DNA of 64,000 nt from positions 62,001 through 126,000 of the forward strand of contig NZ_JAHSTU010000010.1 in assembly GCF_019145495.1 (NCBI RefSeq), given 5' to 3'. This document shows, one piece after another, positions 15,946-24,875 of this stretch. The stretch comes from Pseudomonas azerbaijanoccidentalis (GTDB lineage: Bacteria > Pseudomonadota > Gammaproteobacteria > Pseudomonadales > Pseudomonadaceae). Made by a program: the position numbers and the translations under genes. Position 1 is the stretch's first letter. Every line of letters begins with the position of its first letter. The notes below the pieces were generated by a model. The model worked only from the letters and a program-made list of their open reading frames with translations. It did not search any database and was not told the DNA's origin.

Positions 15946-17313
15946 TTACTCGAAGAGCGCGTCGAGCGCCTGTTCCAGACGCGTCACGGCAATAATCTGC
16001 AATCCCGCTGGCGATTCCTTCGGCGCATTGCCCTTCGGCACGATGGCCCGTTTGAAACCGTGCTTGGCCGCTTCCTTCAGACGTTCCTGACCGCTGGGTA
16101 CCGGGCGCACTTCGCCGGACAAGCCGACTTCGCCGAACACCAGCAAATCGTGGGGCAGTGGCCGATTGCGCAAACTGGACATGACGGCGGCCATGAGCGC
16201 CAGGTCGGAAGCCGTTTCCAGCACTTTCACGCCGCCGACCACGTTGAGGAACACATCCTGATCGTGGGTCGGAATGCCGCCGTGTCGGTGCAGCACCGCC
16301 AACAACATCGCCAACCGGTTTTGATCGAGCCCCAGGGTTACGCGTCGAGGGTTGGCCAAATGGCTGTCATCCACCAGCGCCTGGACTTCCACCAGCATCG
16401 GGCGGGTGCCTTCCCACGTTGCCATGACCACACTGCCCGGGACTTCTTCCTGCGCACGGGTCAGAAAAATCGCCGATGGGTTGGAGACTTCTTTCAGACC
16501 CTTGTCGGTCATGCCGAACACGCCGAGTTCGTTAACCGCACCGAAACGGTTTTTCACCGCCCGCAGCAAACGCAAACGGCCATCGGACTCGCCTTCGAAA
16601 TACAACACGGTGTCCACCATGTGCTCCAGCACGCGTGGACCGGCCAGCGCGCCTTCCTTGGTGACATGACCCACCAGGAAAATCGCCGTCCCGCTCTGTT
16701 TGGCGTAACGCACCAACAATGCCGCGCTTTCGCGCACCTGCGAGACGCCGCCCGGTGCAGATTGCAGTTGCTCGGTGAAGATCGTCTGGATCGAGTCGAT
16801 CACCATGACCTTGGGTTTTTCAAGACGCGCCGTGGCGATGATGGTTTCAATGCAGGTTTCGGTCATGACCCGCAGCTGATCCTGCGGCAACCCCAGGCGA
16901 CGTGCACGCATGGCCACTTGCTGCTGGGATTCTTCCCCCGTGACGTACAGGGCCGGCATGCTTTTGGCGAGATTGCACAGGGTTTGCAACAGGATGGTCG
17001 ATTTGCCGATACCGGGGTCACCGCCGATCAGCACCACCGAACCATCGACGAGGCCGCCGCCCAACACCCGGTCGAGCTCGCTGGACGCGGTGGAGAAACG
17101 TGGAATCTCCTCAACGCTGACTTCGGCCAGGGTCTTGATCTGCGCCTGCTGGCCGGTCCACCCCGTGCGCCCGCTGGGCGCCGCTGCCCCGCCGCTTTCC
17201 ACCATGGTTTCAGTCAGGGTGTTCCAGGCACCGCATTCGCCGCACTGGCCGGCCCATTTCGGGAAGGTTGAGCCGCACTCGGTGCAGCCGTACATGCGCT
17301 TGGCCTTGGCCAT
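15946..17313 (-). CDS. radA: DNA repair protein RadA (Sms)
   Basis: 455 aa. N-terminal zinc finger CTECG...CGECG (residues about 10-30), RecA-like ATPase with Walker A GGDPGIGKST near 90, the RadA-specific KNRFG motif near 250, and a C-terminal Lon-like domain (residues about 300-455). A DnaB-like helicase/branch migration factor acting in recombination. The ATG at 17313 has GGGAG upstream; five further codons upstream are unlikely to be used. Convergent with mapZ. The place corresponds to PA4609 (recalled). Confidence 0.96.
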   Translation of the reverse strand: MAKAKRMYGCTECGSTFPKWAGQCGECGAWNTLTETMVESGGAAAPSGRTGWTGQQAQIKTLAEVSVEEIPRFSTASSELDRVLGGGLVDGSVVLIGGDPGIGKSTILLQTLCNLAKSMPALYVTGEESQQQVAMRARRLGLPQDQLRVMTETCIETIIATARLEKPKVMVIDSIQTIFTEQLQSAPGGVSQVRESAALLVRYAKQSGTAIFLVGHVTKEGALAGPRVLEHMVDTVLYFEGESDGRLRLLRAVKNRFGAVNELGVFGMTDKGLKEVSNPSAIFLTRAQEEVPGSVVMATWEGTRPMLVEVQALVDDSHLANPRRVTLGLDQNRLAMLLAVLHRHGGIPTHDQDVFLNVVGGVKVLETASDLALMAAVMSSLRNRPLPHDLLVFGEVGLSGEVRPVPSGQERLKEAAKHGFKRAIVPKGNAPKESPAGLQIIAVTRLEQALDALFE

Positions 17314-18015
17314 CTGAACTCCCGGCAAAATCCCGATGATAGCTCAGGTGAGAGCAATCAGCGCCATGCGGTTGTCGGAACGGATGGGGAATTGTATCGA
17401 TCTGTTCTCAATTTTCGTGACGAGCAAAATCACAACTATTAACTGAAAAAATCGACGGACGAACTTATTGTCGAACAAGGCAAAATGCCTCTACTGCAAC
17501 TCAAAAAAGCTATACAAATTCTGCACAAGAAACTCCAGTACGCCCAAAGAACAGGCAACAAAACTTATACAAAAATTAACGATCTCAAATATCAGCGTAC
17601 AAGAATTCAAAAAACATCTGTCACTCTACTTAACAACTTTGGTGCATATAACCGCACATCAGCCATGGATAATATTAAATAGCTGCCCTTCCTAAAATCA
17701 ACCGAACGAAGTGCCCGACAACCTATATCCGGGTTAAACCGCTCAAGGCCATCAGTTCGAAGTTTTACAGTGAAGCTTACTGCATCTCTATGTGGGTGCC
17801 CGCCCTCTTCCCCCCATCATTATCACTCCTCAACATCAGCTCAGAAACCCGGATCCAGATGGGCGAAACCGCCTGATGACGGGGTTGAGCGCTAAACTTT
17901 TTGGCACGCGTCCGGTCGATTGCAGGCAAGCATCGTAAGCAGTTGTTTCGGGCAGGATGCACTTGACTGATTTACACTGCGTTCACCAACCTCATCTGTA
18001 ACAAGGAAATAACCT
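17314..18015. other. Long AT-rich intergenic stretch before mscL, possible small gene at 17485-17682
   Basis: 702 bp without a firm gene. The left half (17400-17690) is AT-rich and holds two overlapping plus-strand frames; one of 65 codons (17485-17682) is lysine-rich (LLQLKKAIQILHKKLQY) with only a weak purine run before its ATG. It resembles no family I know. The right half ends with the mscL leader: AAGGAAATAACCT before the ATG. Confidence 0.35.
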
Positions 18016-18429
18016 ATGGGCGTGCTTAACGAGTTCAAGGCCTTCGCGGTCAAAGGCAATGTGATCGACATGGCCGTCGGTATCATCATCGGCGCTGCTT
18101 TCGGCAAGATCGTGACGTCGTTCGTGGGCGATGTGATCATGCCTCCCATCGGCCTGCTGATCGGCGGCGTGGACTTCAGTGACCTGGCCATTACCCTCAA
18201 GGCCGCTCAGGGCGAGGCGCCGGCCGTAGTGCTGGCGTACGGCAAATTCATTCAGACACTGATCGACTTCGTCATTGTCGCCTTCGCGATCTTCATGGGC
18301 GTCAAGGCCATCAACCGTCTCAAGCGTGAAGAAGCGGTCGCTCCTACCCTGCCGCCGGTTCCGACCAAGGAAGAAGAGTTGCTGGGCGAGATTCGTGACC
18401 TGCTCAAAGCTCAGAACAGACAGCCTTGA
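18016..18429 (+). CDS. mscL: Large-conductance mechanosensitive channel MscL
   Basis: 137 aa, typical MscL. N-terminal amphipathic helix MGVLNEFKAFAVKGNVIDMA, first membrane helix with GIIIGAAFGKIVTSFVGDVIMPP, a periplasmic loop of about 25 residues, second membrane helix near residues 76-98, and the cytoplasmic helix with KEEELLGEIRDLL. A homopentameric inner-membrane channel that opens under membrane tension to release solutes on osmotic downshock. AAGG precedes the ATG. Convergent with fpr across a shared terminator. Corresponds to PA4614 (recalled). Confidence 0.97.
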   Translation: MGVLNEFKAFAVKGNVIDMAVGIIIGAAFGKIVTSFVGDVIMPPIGLLIGGVDFSDLAITLKAAQGEAPAVVLAYGKFIQTLIDFVIVAFAIFMGVKAINRLKREEAVAPTLPPVPTKEEELLGEIRDLLKAQNRQP

Positions 18430-18444
18430 ATGAATGATTGCTCG

Positions 18445-18477
18445 AAAACGGCGCCCCCTGAGGCGCCGTTTTTTTTT
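18445..18477. terminator. Terminator between mscL and fpr
   Basis: Eleven-base arms AAAACGGCGCC/GGCGCCGTTTT, then a T-run on the plus strand. Its T tract reaches the fpr stop codon, so it serves mscL best and fpr only weakly. Confidence 0.93.
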
Positions 18478-19252
18478 ACCAGAAATTCTCGACGGCGACC
18501 TGACCGGGACGGCGGCTGAGACTCAAATGCATGTCTCGCTGCTTAAGCAATTTGCGAGTGTCATCAATCATTTGCGGGTTACCACAGAGCATGACCCGCG
18601 AATGCTCTGGGGTCAGTGCTACGCCGGCGGCGCGCTCCAGCTCGCCATTTTCAATCAGCGTGGTGATCCGACCGTTCAGCGCGCCAGGATGCCGTTCTCG
18701 CGTCACCGTGTTGATAAGTTGCAGCTTGTGTGCGAATTCCTTCAGATACTCGCGCTGTGCCAGCCCCGCAATCAGCTCCTGATACGCCAGCTCAGCGGAT
18801 TCGCGCACGCTGTAGACCAGGATGATTCGCTCGAATTTCTCCCAGACTTCAAAGTCCTGCAGGATCGAGAGAAACGGCGCAATGCCGGTGCCAGTAGACA
18901 ACAGCCACAGATCCCGTCCGTCGACGAAACGGTCAAGCGTCAGGTAACCAAAGGCCTGACGGTCGACCAGCAAGGTATCGCCAACACCGAGTCGGCTCAG
19001 TTCGCTGGTGAACTCGCCCCCCGGCACGACGATGGAAAAGAACTCTAGAAACTCGTCATGGGGTGAAGACACCATGGAATAGGCGCGCCAGACGGTGCTG
19101 CCATCGGCTTTGGTCACGCCCAGGCGGGCAAACTGCCCTGCACGGAAACGATAGCTGACGTCCCTCGTAGCCCGCAGCGTGAACAGGTTCGGGGTCAATG
19201 GCTGGACGTCGAGCAAGGCCTGGCGGGTAAATTTCTCTTCGCTGGCGGTCAT
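18476..19252 (-). CDS. fpr: Ferredoxin/flavodoxin-NADP+ reductase
   Basis: 258 aa. FAD-binding segment RAYSMVSSPHDEFLEFF (about 60-76), NADP-binding STGTGIAPFLSILQD (about 120-134), and a terminal aromatic VENFW. It moves electrons between NADPH and ferredoxin or flavodoxin. The C-terminal Trp resembles E. coli-type Fpr (subclass II) rather than the Azotobacter/FprA type that ends in a longer tail, so it is FprB-like. The ATG at 19252 has GGAG six bases upstream; an upstream in-frame ATG four codons earlier lacks one. Transcribed away from the LuxR-family gene. Confidence 0.93.
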   Translation of the reverse strand: MTASEEKFTRQALLDVQPLTPNLFTLRATRDVSYRFRAGQFARLGVTKADGSTVWRAYSMVSSPHDEFLEFFSIVVPGGEFTSELSRLGVGDTLLVDRQAFGYLTLDRFVDGRDLWLLSTGTGIAPFLSILQDFEVWEKFERIILVYSVRESAELAYQELIAGLAQREYLKEFAHKLQLINTVTRERHPGALNGRITTLIENGELERAAGVALTPEHSRVMLCGNPQMIDDTRKLLKQRDMHLSLSRRPGQVAVENFW

Positions 19253-19592
19253 AGAGCACTCCATTCAACAAACAGCCCCAGTGTCTCGCAAAGTGAGCGG
19301 CAGAAACACCGATGATTTGTGGTGCCTTTGAGCAGCCGAATTAATGCTCATTCTTATTCATGACACTCTTTACTCACATTAAATATCTGGTTAGTTTTGG
19401 ATAAATAGTATTAACCCCAACATGCAAAACACTCTACCCCTTGGTCAAAGTTTAAGAACCAGACATATGTTTAAAAGAACATTGGCAAAGCAAAAAAATC
19501 TCAGCGAACTATAGGAATCGTCCTACACTCCAACTCGCGCCATCCTTTTGGATCCAAGCGCCCCCGAGTAACACTTACACATGGAGCGAATG
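19253..19592. other. Divergent AT-rich fpr/luxR control region
   Basis: 340 bp, AT-rich, no gene seen. It must carry both promoters and contains the palindrome described at 19510-19527. Confidence 0.55.
19510..19527. promoter_or_regulatory. lux-box-like inverted repeat upstream of the LuxR gene
   Basis: TATAGGA-ATCG-TCCTACA: seven-base arms with one mismatch around ATCG, 65 bp before the luxR start. The core resembles the Vibrio lux box (CTGTAGGATCGTACAG). It may be an autoregulatory site. Confidence 0.45.
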
Positions 19593-20324
19593 ATGGAACG
19601 GTGGAAGGAGCTACAACTCATACAACTATCCAATACCAAGGACATAGAGAGTGCCTACAAGGCCTCCCTGAGTTTTGCGAAAAATATCGGATTTAAATTT
19701 TTTGCATTTTCAACAAGTTGTCCGACAAAAAATGAATATTTTCACGACGTGCGCTTTAACAATTTCCCAGCCGACTGGAACAGCGAATATGAAAAAAAGA
19801 AGTTCAGCGCAATTGATCCAATAGTGGCTCACTGCAATCAATCAATGCTTCCTGTTCTGTGGAGTGAGGACCTGTTTAACAACACGCCATGGCTATGGGA
19901 TGCGCTGGAGCAACAAGGCCTGCAGCACGGCTGGTCACAAGCTGTCCATGATGACGATACCGGTTTGCGCAGCATTTTGAGCCTGGCCAGGAGCCACTGT
20001 CCGGTCAGCTCGTGGGAGCTGTACGAAAACCTCGGTTTCTCAGTGTTCATTGGCAATCATCTGCATCAATTGATGCTTCAGACGATGCCCAAACTCGCGC
20101 AAAAGACGTCGACGGTGCATTTAACGCCCCGGGAAGTCGACGTGTTGAAGCTGGCGGCGGATGGCAAGACCGCCTACGAAAGCGCCAGGATTCTCAACCT
20201 CAGTGCTCGCACCATCAATTTCCATGTGCAGGAAGCCATCCGCAAACTAGGGGTCAACAACAAGGTGTCGGCCGTCATTGCTGCTGTCAAGGCCGGCTAT
20301 ATGAACAGCACTGCGATGCGCTGA
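19593..20324 (+). CDS. ppoR: LuxR-family quorum-sensing regulator, orphan (PpoR-like)
   Basis: About 243 aa (247 from the upstream ATG at 19581). N-terminal autoinducer-binding domain keeps the TraR-type residues W, Y, D-P and W (ADWNSEY, AIDPIV, VLWSED), and the C-terminal LuxR helix-turn-helix runs LTPREVDVLKLAADGKTAYE...LSARTINFH. GGAG lies six bases before ATG 19593. No LuxI synthase is in the window, so it is a LuxR solo. Synteny mscL-fpr-luxR-rlmG matches P. putida PpoR (PP_4647, recalled), reported to bind 3-oxo-C6-HSL. The gene is AT-richer than its neighbours. Confidence 0.87.
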   Translation: MERWKELQLIQLSNTKDIESAYKASLSFAKNIGFKFFAFSTSCPTKNEYFHDVRFNNFPADWNSEYEKKKFSAIDPIVAHCNQSMLPVLWSEDLFNNTPWLWDALEQQGLQHGWSQAVHDDDTGLRSILSLARSHCPVSSWELYENLGFSVFIGNHLHQLMLQTMPKLAQKTSTVHLTPREVDVLKLAADGKTAYESARILNLSARTINFHVQEAIRKLGVNNKVSAVIAAVKAGYMNSTAMR

Positions 20325-20484
20325 TGCGAAACCTGCGAGTAATCCGATACAAAAAAACGTACCATTCGCGGTCCCATCCTGAGTGATGACGTGTAAGTTT
20401 TCCACGCCGTATTCCACTCGGAAGGCCCCGCCCGCCAAGATGCCCCGGGTGCGGATACCCGTTGATTACCCAGAGCCCCGCCCC

Positions 20485-21609
20485 ATGCCTTTGCTCGAAA
20501 CGCCTTTCGCCAGCCTCGACCTGATCCGCCAGCCCGAACAGCAGAATGAACCGCTGCAAGCCTTCGATGCGGCAGACGAATACCTGCTTAACCATCTGGC
20601 CGAACAACAGCCCTCGATCGACACTCGGGTTTTGGTGCTGAACGACAGTTTCGGCGCGTTGGCAGCCAGCCTCGCTGGCAAGGTCAAGGTGCTCAGCAGC
20701 GGTGATTCGTTCCTGGCCTTGCAAGGGCTGGAAAAGAATCTGGCCCGCAATGGCCAGGGGTTTGATGCAGTACAGCATGTGCCCGCCAGTGAAGTCGTTG
20801 TGGGGCCATTCGACCGGGTGTTGATCCGGGTGCCGAAGACCCTGGCATTGCTGGAGGAGCAGTTGATCCGCCTGCAGGGCCAACTCGCCCCCGGTGCCCA
20901 GGTAGTCGCGGGCGCAATGATCAAACATTTGCCGCGCGCGGCCGGTGATTTGCTGGAGCGCTACATCGGCCCGGTACAGGCATCGCTGGCGGTGAAGAAG
21001 GCCCGGCTTTTGGTTGCCACAGCTGAAGACAAAACGGCTGCCACGTCACCCTACCCGACGCGCTATCGCCTTGACGAACCGGCCATCGAATTGCTCAACC
21101 ACGCCAACGTCTTCTGTCGTGAAGGCCTGGACATCGGCACACGGGCATTTCTGCCGCACTTGCCGAAAAACCTCGGCACGGCGCGCGTGGCCGACCTCGG
21201 TTGCGGTAACGGTGTACTGGCGATTGCCAGTGCGCTGCAAAACCCTGACGCCCATTACACCTTGGTGGACGAGTCGTTCATGGCCGTTCAGTCGGCAGCC
21301 GAGAACTGGCAGGCCGCCTTGGGTGCGCGCGATGTGATTGTGCGTGCCGGGGACGGTTTGGCCGGGCAGGAAGCCCAGTCGCTGGATGTAGTGCTGTGCA
21401 ATCCACCGTTTCATCAGCAACAAGTAGTCGGCGACTTCCTGGCCTGGCGGATGTTCCAGCAAGCCCGCGAAGCGTTGGTGGTGGGGGGAGCGTTGTATAT
21501 CGTCGGCAACCGTCACCTGGGTTATCACAGCAAGCTTGCGCGGTTGTTCCGCGGCGTCGAGCAAGTGGCGGCCACGCCGAAGTTCGTGATTCTCAAAGCG
21601 CGCAAATAA
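20485..21609 (+). CDS. rlmG: 23S rRNA (guanine-1835-N2)-methyltransferase RlmG
   Basis: 374 aa with the RsmC/RlmG double architecture: a degenerate N-terminal methyltransferase-like half and a C-terminal SAM-dependent half with motif I VADLGCGNGVLAIASAL (about 233-249) and motif IV LCNPPFH (about 302-308), the NPPF signature of N2-guanine methyltransferases. Predicted to modify m2G1835 in the large subunit. ATG 20485 fits the family N-terminus; longer frames upstream add an unlikely Pro/Arg-rich leader. A LuxR gene precedes it by 160 bp. Confidence 0.9.
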   Translation: MPLLETPFASLDLIRQPEQQNEPLQAFDAADEYLLNHLAEQQPSIDTRVLVLNDSFGALAASLAGKVKVLSSGDSFLALQGLEKNLARNGQGFDAVQHVPASEVVVGPFDRVLIRVPKTLALLEEQLIRLQGQLAPGAQVVAGAMIKHLPRAAGDLLERYIGPVQASLAVKKARLLVATAEDKTAATSPYPTRYRLDEPAIELLNHANVFCREGLDIGTRAFLPHLPKNLGTARVADLGCGNGVLAIASALQNPDAHYTLVDESFMAVQSAAENWQAALGARDVIVRAGDGLAGQEAQSLDVVLCNPPFHQQQVVGDFLAWRMFQQAREALVVGGALYIVGNRHLGYHSKLARLFRGVEQVAATPKFVILKARK

Positions 21610-21612
21610 CGG

Positions 21613-21640
21613 TCAAAAAAAACCCTCCGGTCGGAGGGTT
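21613..21640 (-). terminator. Terminator shared by the cio operon and rlmG
   Basis: AACCCTCCG/CGGAGGGTT hairpin preceded by eight A on the plus strand, so on the minus strand it ends in a T-run and terminates the cioA-cioB-DUF2474 transcript. No T-run on the rlmG side. Confidence 0.85.
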
Positions 21641-21674
21641 ATGAATCCGCGTCCGAAGACGACGGTATGGGATG

Positions 21675-21842
21675 TCAGTGAGTGGTCAGGCCGGCGGCGT
21701 TCATGAACATCCGCATCAGGCTGGCCACGATGAACAGTGCACCGACACTGCCAACCCAGATCAGGGCCAGCCAGCCAAGCCGCTGCCACAGCGGTTTTTT
21801 TTCGGCCTCTTTGATGTCGTGCAGGGAATGTTTGCCAGACAT
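21675..21842 (-). CDS. DUF2474 small membrane protein of the cio operon
   Basis: 55 aa: polar start MSGKHSLHDIKEAEKKPLWQ, then one membrane helix LGWLALIWVGSVGALFIVAS and a short tail. This is the pattern of DUF2474 proteins that follow CydAB/CioAB genes, analogous to the small CydX/CbdX subunits. It lies 86 bp after cioB, with a REP in between, and before the operon terminator. A stabilising subunit role is inferred. Confidence 0.85.
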   Translation of the reverse strand: MSGKHSLHDIKEAEKKPLWQRLGWLALIWVGSVGALFIVASLMRMFMNAAGLTTH

Positions 21843-21865
21843 GACTCAATTCTCCGTCAAAGCTC

Positions 21866-21911
21866 GATGGCGTCTGTGAGGACGCCATCGCGAGCAGGCT
21901 CGCTCCCACAG
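21866..21911. repeat. Single REP plus short hairpin
   Basis: GATGGCGTC-TGTGAG-GACGCCATC hairpin runs into one family B REP arm (GCGAGCAGGCTCGCTCCCAC), between cioB and the DUF2474 gene. Confidence 0.75.
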
Positions 21912-21928
21912 GTTCGTGGTGTTGAGGC

Positions 21929-22936
21929 CTAGTGATAACCGTCTTCGTGGGTGACCTTGCCGCGGAACACGTAGTAGCTCCAGAAGGTGTAGCCCAGGAT
22001 GAACGGGATGATGAACAGCGTGCCCACCAGCATGAAGCCCTGGCTCTGCGGTGGTGCGGCAGCGTCCCAGATCGAAATCGACGGCGGCACGATGTTCGGC
22101 CACAGGCTGATCCCCAGACCGCTGTAGCCGAGGAAGATCAACACCAGCGTCAGCAGGAACGGCGTGTAGTTGGCATTGCGCGCCACTGCGCGAATCAGAC
22201 CGTACAGCGTCACCAGCACCAGAATCGGCACCGGCAGGAACCAGAACAGGTTCGGCAAGGTGAACCAGCGTGCGGCGATTTCCGCATGGGCCAGCGGAGT
22301 CCAGATACTGACGATACCGATCACCGCCAACAACACGAACGCCAGCGGTCGCGCCAGATCATGCATCTGTTCCTGCAACTTGCCTTCGGTCTTCATGATC
22401 AGCCAGGTGCAGCCGAGCAACGCATAAGCCACCACCAACGCGGCACCGCAGAACAGGGTGAACGGCGTCAGCCAGTCCAGTGAACCACCAGCGAACTGTC
22501 GGTTGACCACCGGTAAGCCATCGATGAACGCCCCCAAAGCAACGCCCTGGAAGAACGTTGCTGCAACCGAACCACCAATGAAGGCCTTGTCCCACAAGTG
22601 TCGCTTGTCGTCCTTGGCCTTGAAGCGGAACTCGAACGCCACGCCGCGAAAAATCAGCCCGATCAGCATGAAAATCAGCGGCAGGTACAGCGCCGAGAGC
22701 ACCACCGAATACGCCAGCGGGAACGCGCCGAACAACGCCGCACCGCCCAATACCAGCCAGGTTTCGTTGCCGTCCCAGACCGGCGCCACGGTGTTCATCA
22801 TCACGTCACGGTCGGTCTTGCCGGGAATGAACGGGAAGAGAATCCCGATCCCCAGATCGAAGCCGTCCATGACCACGTACATCATGATGCCGAAGATGAT
22901 GATCACGGCCCAGATCAGCGGAAGATCAATACCCAT
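21929..22936 (-). CDS. cioB: Cyanide-insensitive terminal oxidase subunit II
   Basis: 335 aa, CydB/CioB family, eight to nine membrane helices. Seen: VVMDGFDLGIGILFPF near residue 23, VWDGNETWLVLGGAALFGAFP near 53, RGVAFEFRFKAK near 97. Forms the quinol oxidase with CioA; it reduces O2 to water without proton pumping and tolerates cyanide. Starts three bases after the cioA stop, so translation is coupled. Confidence 0.95.
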   Translation of the reverse strand: MGIDLPLIWAVIIIFGIMMYVVMDGFDLGIGILFPFIPGKTDRDVMMNTVAPVWDGNETWLVLGGAALFGAFPLAYSVVLSALYLPLIFMLIGLIFRGVAFEFRFKAKDDKRHLWDKAFIGGSVAATFFQGVALGAFIDGLPVVNRQFAGGSLDWLTPFTLFCGAALVVAYALLGCTWLIMKTEGKLQEQMHDLARPLAFVLLAVIGIVSIWTPLAHAEIAARWFTLPNLFWFLPVPILVLVTLYGLIRAVARNANYTPFLLTLVLIFLGYSGLGISLWPNIVPPSISIWDAAAPPQSQGFMLVGTLFIIPFILGYTFWSYYVFRGKVTHEDGYH

Positions 22937-22939
22937 GAT

Positions 22940-24376
22940 TCAAATCTCCTTGGTCACGGTGTGGTCGGCATCGGTGTGCTCGTCGTCGGCGGCGGACAGC
23001 GGACGGGCCGGCGTACGTTTCTGGCCAGGGCCACCGTCGTTGGTTTCCTTGCCTTCGTCGATCTTCGGCCCTTTGCGCACCAGGCGCATCATGTAGCCAA
23101 GCCCTGCACCAAACAGCGCGAAATACACCACGACAAACAGGATCAGGGTGATGCTCATCTGCATGAAGCTATGGTTGGACGACGCATCCGCCGTGCGCAT
23201 CAGGCCGTAGACCACCCACGGCTGGCGACCGATTTCAGTGGTGAACCAGCCAGCGAGAATTGCGATCAGGCCGGACGGCCCCATCCACAACGCCAGGTAC
23301 AGGAACGGCCGCGAGGTATACAGCTTGTCGCGCTTGCGCAGCCACAGGCTCCACAAACCGGTGAAGATCATCAGGAAGCCCAGGCCCACCATGATCCGGA
23401 ACGACCAGAACACGATGGTCGAATTCGGCCGGTCTTCGGGCGGGAACTCCTTGAGCGCCGGCACCTGTTTGTCCAGCGAGTGAGTCAGGATCAGGCTGCC
23501 CAGATAAGGGATCTCGACCGCAAACTTGGTGCGTTCTTCCTTCATGTCTGGCCAGCCGAACAGGATCAGCGGCGTCGCTTCGTCTCCTTTGTTTTCCCAG
23601 TGGCCTTCGATCGCGGCGATTTTCGCCGGCTGATGCTCAAGCGTGTTGAGGCCGTGGAAATCGCCGATGACCGCCTGGATTGGCGCCACGATCAGCGCCA
23701 TCCACATCGCCATCGAGAGCATGGTGCGGATCGCCGGGTTGTCCTTGCCGCGCAGCAAATGCCAGGCCGCCGAGGAGCCGACGAAGAACGCCGTGGCAAC
23801 AAACGCCGCCGTGGCCATGTGCATCAAGCGATAGGGGAACGAGGGGTTGAAGATTACGGCCAGCCAGTCGGTGGGAATCACCTGACCGTTGATGATTTCG
23901 AAGCCCTGCGGCGTTTGCATCCAGCTGTTGGAGGCAAGAATCCAGAACGTCGATATCAGCGTGCCGATGGCCACCATGACCGTGGCGAAGAAGTGCAGGC
24001 CGCGTCCGACCTTGTTCCAGCCGAACAGCATGACGCCCAGGAACCCGGCTTCGAGGAAGAATGCCGTGAGCACTTCGTACGTCAGCAACGGGCCGGTGAC
24101 CGCCCCGGCGAAGTCCGAGAATCGGCTCCAGTTGGTGCCGAACTGATAGGCCATGACCAGCCCGGAAACCACCCCCATGCCGAAGTTGACGGCAAAGATC
24201 TTCGACCAGAAATGGTAGAGGTCGCGATAGGTGTCGTTATGGGTTTTGAGCCACAAACCCTCGAGTACCGCCAGGTAACTCGCCAGGCCGATGGTGATGG
24301 CCGGAAACAGGATGTGAAACGAGATGGTGAACGCGAACTGAATTCGGGCGAGATCAAGTGCCTCTAAACCGAACAT
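22940..24376 (-). CDS. cioA: Cyanide-insensitive terminal oxidase subunit I
   Basis: 478 aa CydA/CioA family. Heme-ligand regions: LARIQFAFTISFHILFPAIT near residue 8-27 (His), MHMATAAFVATAFF near 190 and a GWFTTEIGRQPW quinol-site segment near 390. The short Q-loop and a polar C-terminal tail fit CioA rather than E. coli CydA. GAGGAAG precedes the ATG at 24376. Operon cioA-cioB-DUF2474. An Anr/Fnr palindrome lies 163 bp upstream, consistent with oxygen control known for cioAB in P. aeruginosa. Confidence 0.95.
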   Translation of the reverse strand: MFGLEALDLARIQFAFTISFHILFPAITIGLASYLAVLEGLWLKTHNDTYRDLYHFWSKIFAVNFGMGVVSGLVMAYQFGTNWSRFSDFAGAVTGPLLTYEVLTAFFLEAGFLGVMLFGWNKVGRGLHFFATVMVAIGTLISTFWILASNSWMQTPQGFEIINGQVIPTDWLAVIFNPSFPYRLMHMATAAFVATAFFVGSSAAWHLLRGKDNPAIRTMLSMAMWMALIVAPIQAVIGDFHGLNTLEHQPAKIAAIEGHWENKGDEATPLILFGWPDMKEERTKFAVEIPYLGSLILTHSLDKQVPALKEFPPEDRPNSTIVFWSFRIMVGLGFLMIFTGLWSLWLRKRDKLYTSRPFLYLALWMGPSGLIAILAGWFTTEIGRQPWVVYGLMRTADASSNHSFMQMSITLILFVVVYFALFGAGLGYMMRLVRKGPKIDEGKETNDGGPGQKRTPARPLSAADDEHTDADHTVTKEI

Positions 24377-24538
24377 AAGTCTTCCTCTGTCAGGTAGTAC
24401 GGCTGCGGGCTGAAAGCCTGCACCCACGGCCCCCACGGATATGGAGTGTGGCGAATCTCTATTTGTTCTTTTTTTTCGCGCCTCACAACGCAGGGCGTCT
24501 GGCCAACTGGCCGCCGGATCAACTCCCTTGTGAGGGTT

Positions 24539-24552
24539 TTGATCTGGATCAA
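24539..24552. promoter_or_regulatory. Perfect Anr/Fnr box upstream of cioA
   Basis: TTGATCTGGATCAA matches the consensus TTGAT-N4-ATCAA at all ten fixed positions, 163 bp before the cioA start. Anr is the pseudomonad Fnr; it is known to repress cioAB in P. aeruginosa under low oxygen. Whether it activates or represses here depends on the unmapped promoter. Confidence 0.85.
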
Positions 24553-24640
24553 GCAACGTTGAAAGAGTAGTCCCAATTTCGGGGATGAACCGCGTGGTCT
24601 TTTGCCGCGTGACAAGTTGCCTCACGGATCCTCAAAGACC

Positions 24641-24765
24641 TGTAGCAGCTGCCGAAGGCTGCGTTCGGCTGCGCAGCAGTCGTGCTCTCATGCTGTTCGG
24701 GTAACCTGAGTCGCCTGGATTTGCGACTGCTTCGCAGCCGAACGCAGCCTTCGGCAACTGCTACA
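24641..24765. repeat. REPIN, family D (GTAGCAGCTGCCGAAGGCTGCG)
   Basis: Arms TGTAGCAGCTGCCGAAGGCT and CAGCCTTCGGCAACTGCTAC, each followed by an inner palindrome with GGCTGCGCAGCAGTCG / CGACTGCTTCGCAGCC. Confidence 0.85.
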
Positions 24766-24875
24766 AGGGGTACGACTCTCGATCGGTATCTAGCTAACTA
24801 AATTTTTCGTCATGGCAACTTCCTGTTACAGGTTGGTGATAACCTCGCCCTTCACCTCCTCCAGATTTGCCGCAG

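Larger units (their letters stand above)
24377..24875. other. Divergent control region between cioA and the MFS gene
   Basis: 499 bp without a gene. It carries the Anr box (24539-24552) and the family D REPIN (24641-24765). Confidence 0.6.

Noticed and set aside
17777..17962. 61-codon minus-strand frame before mscL
   Set aside because: No ribosome site, no family, opposite the mscL leader.
22598..24367. 589-codon open frame antisense to cioA
   Set aside because: Arg/His/Gln-rich with no domain; shadow of cioA.
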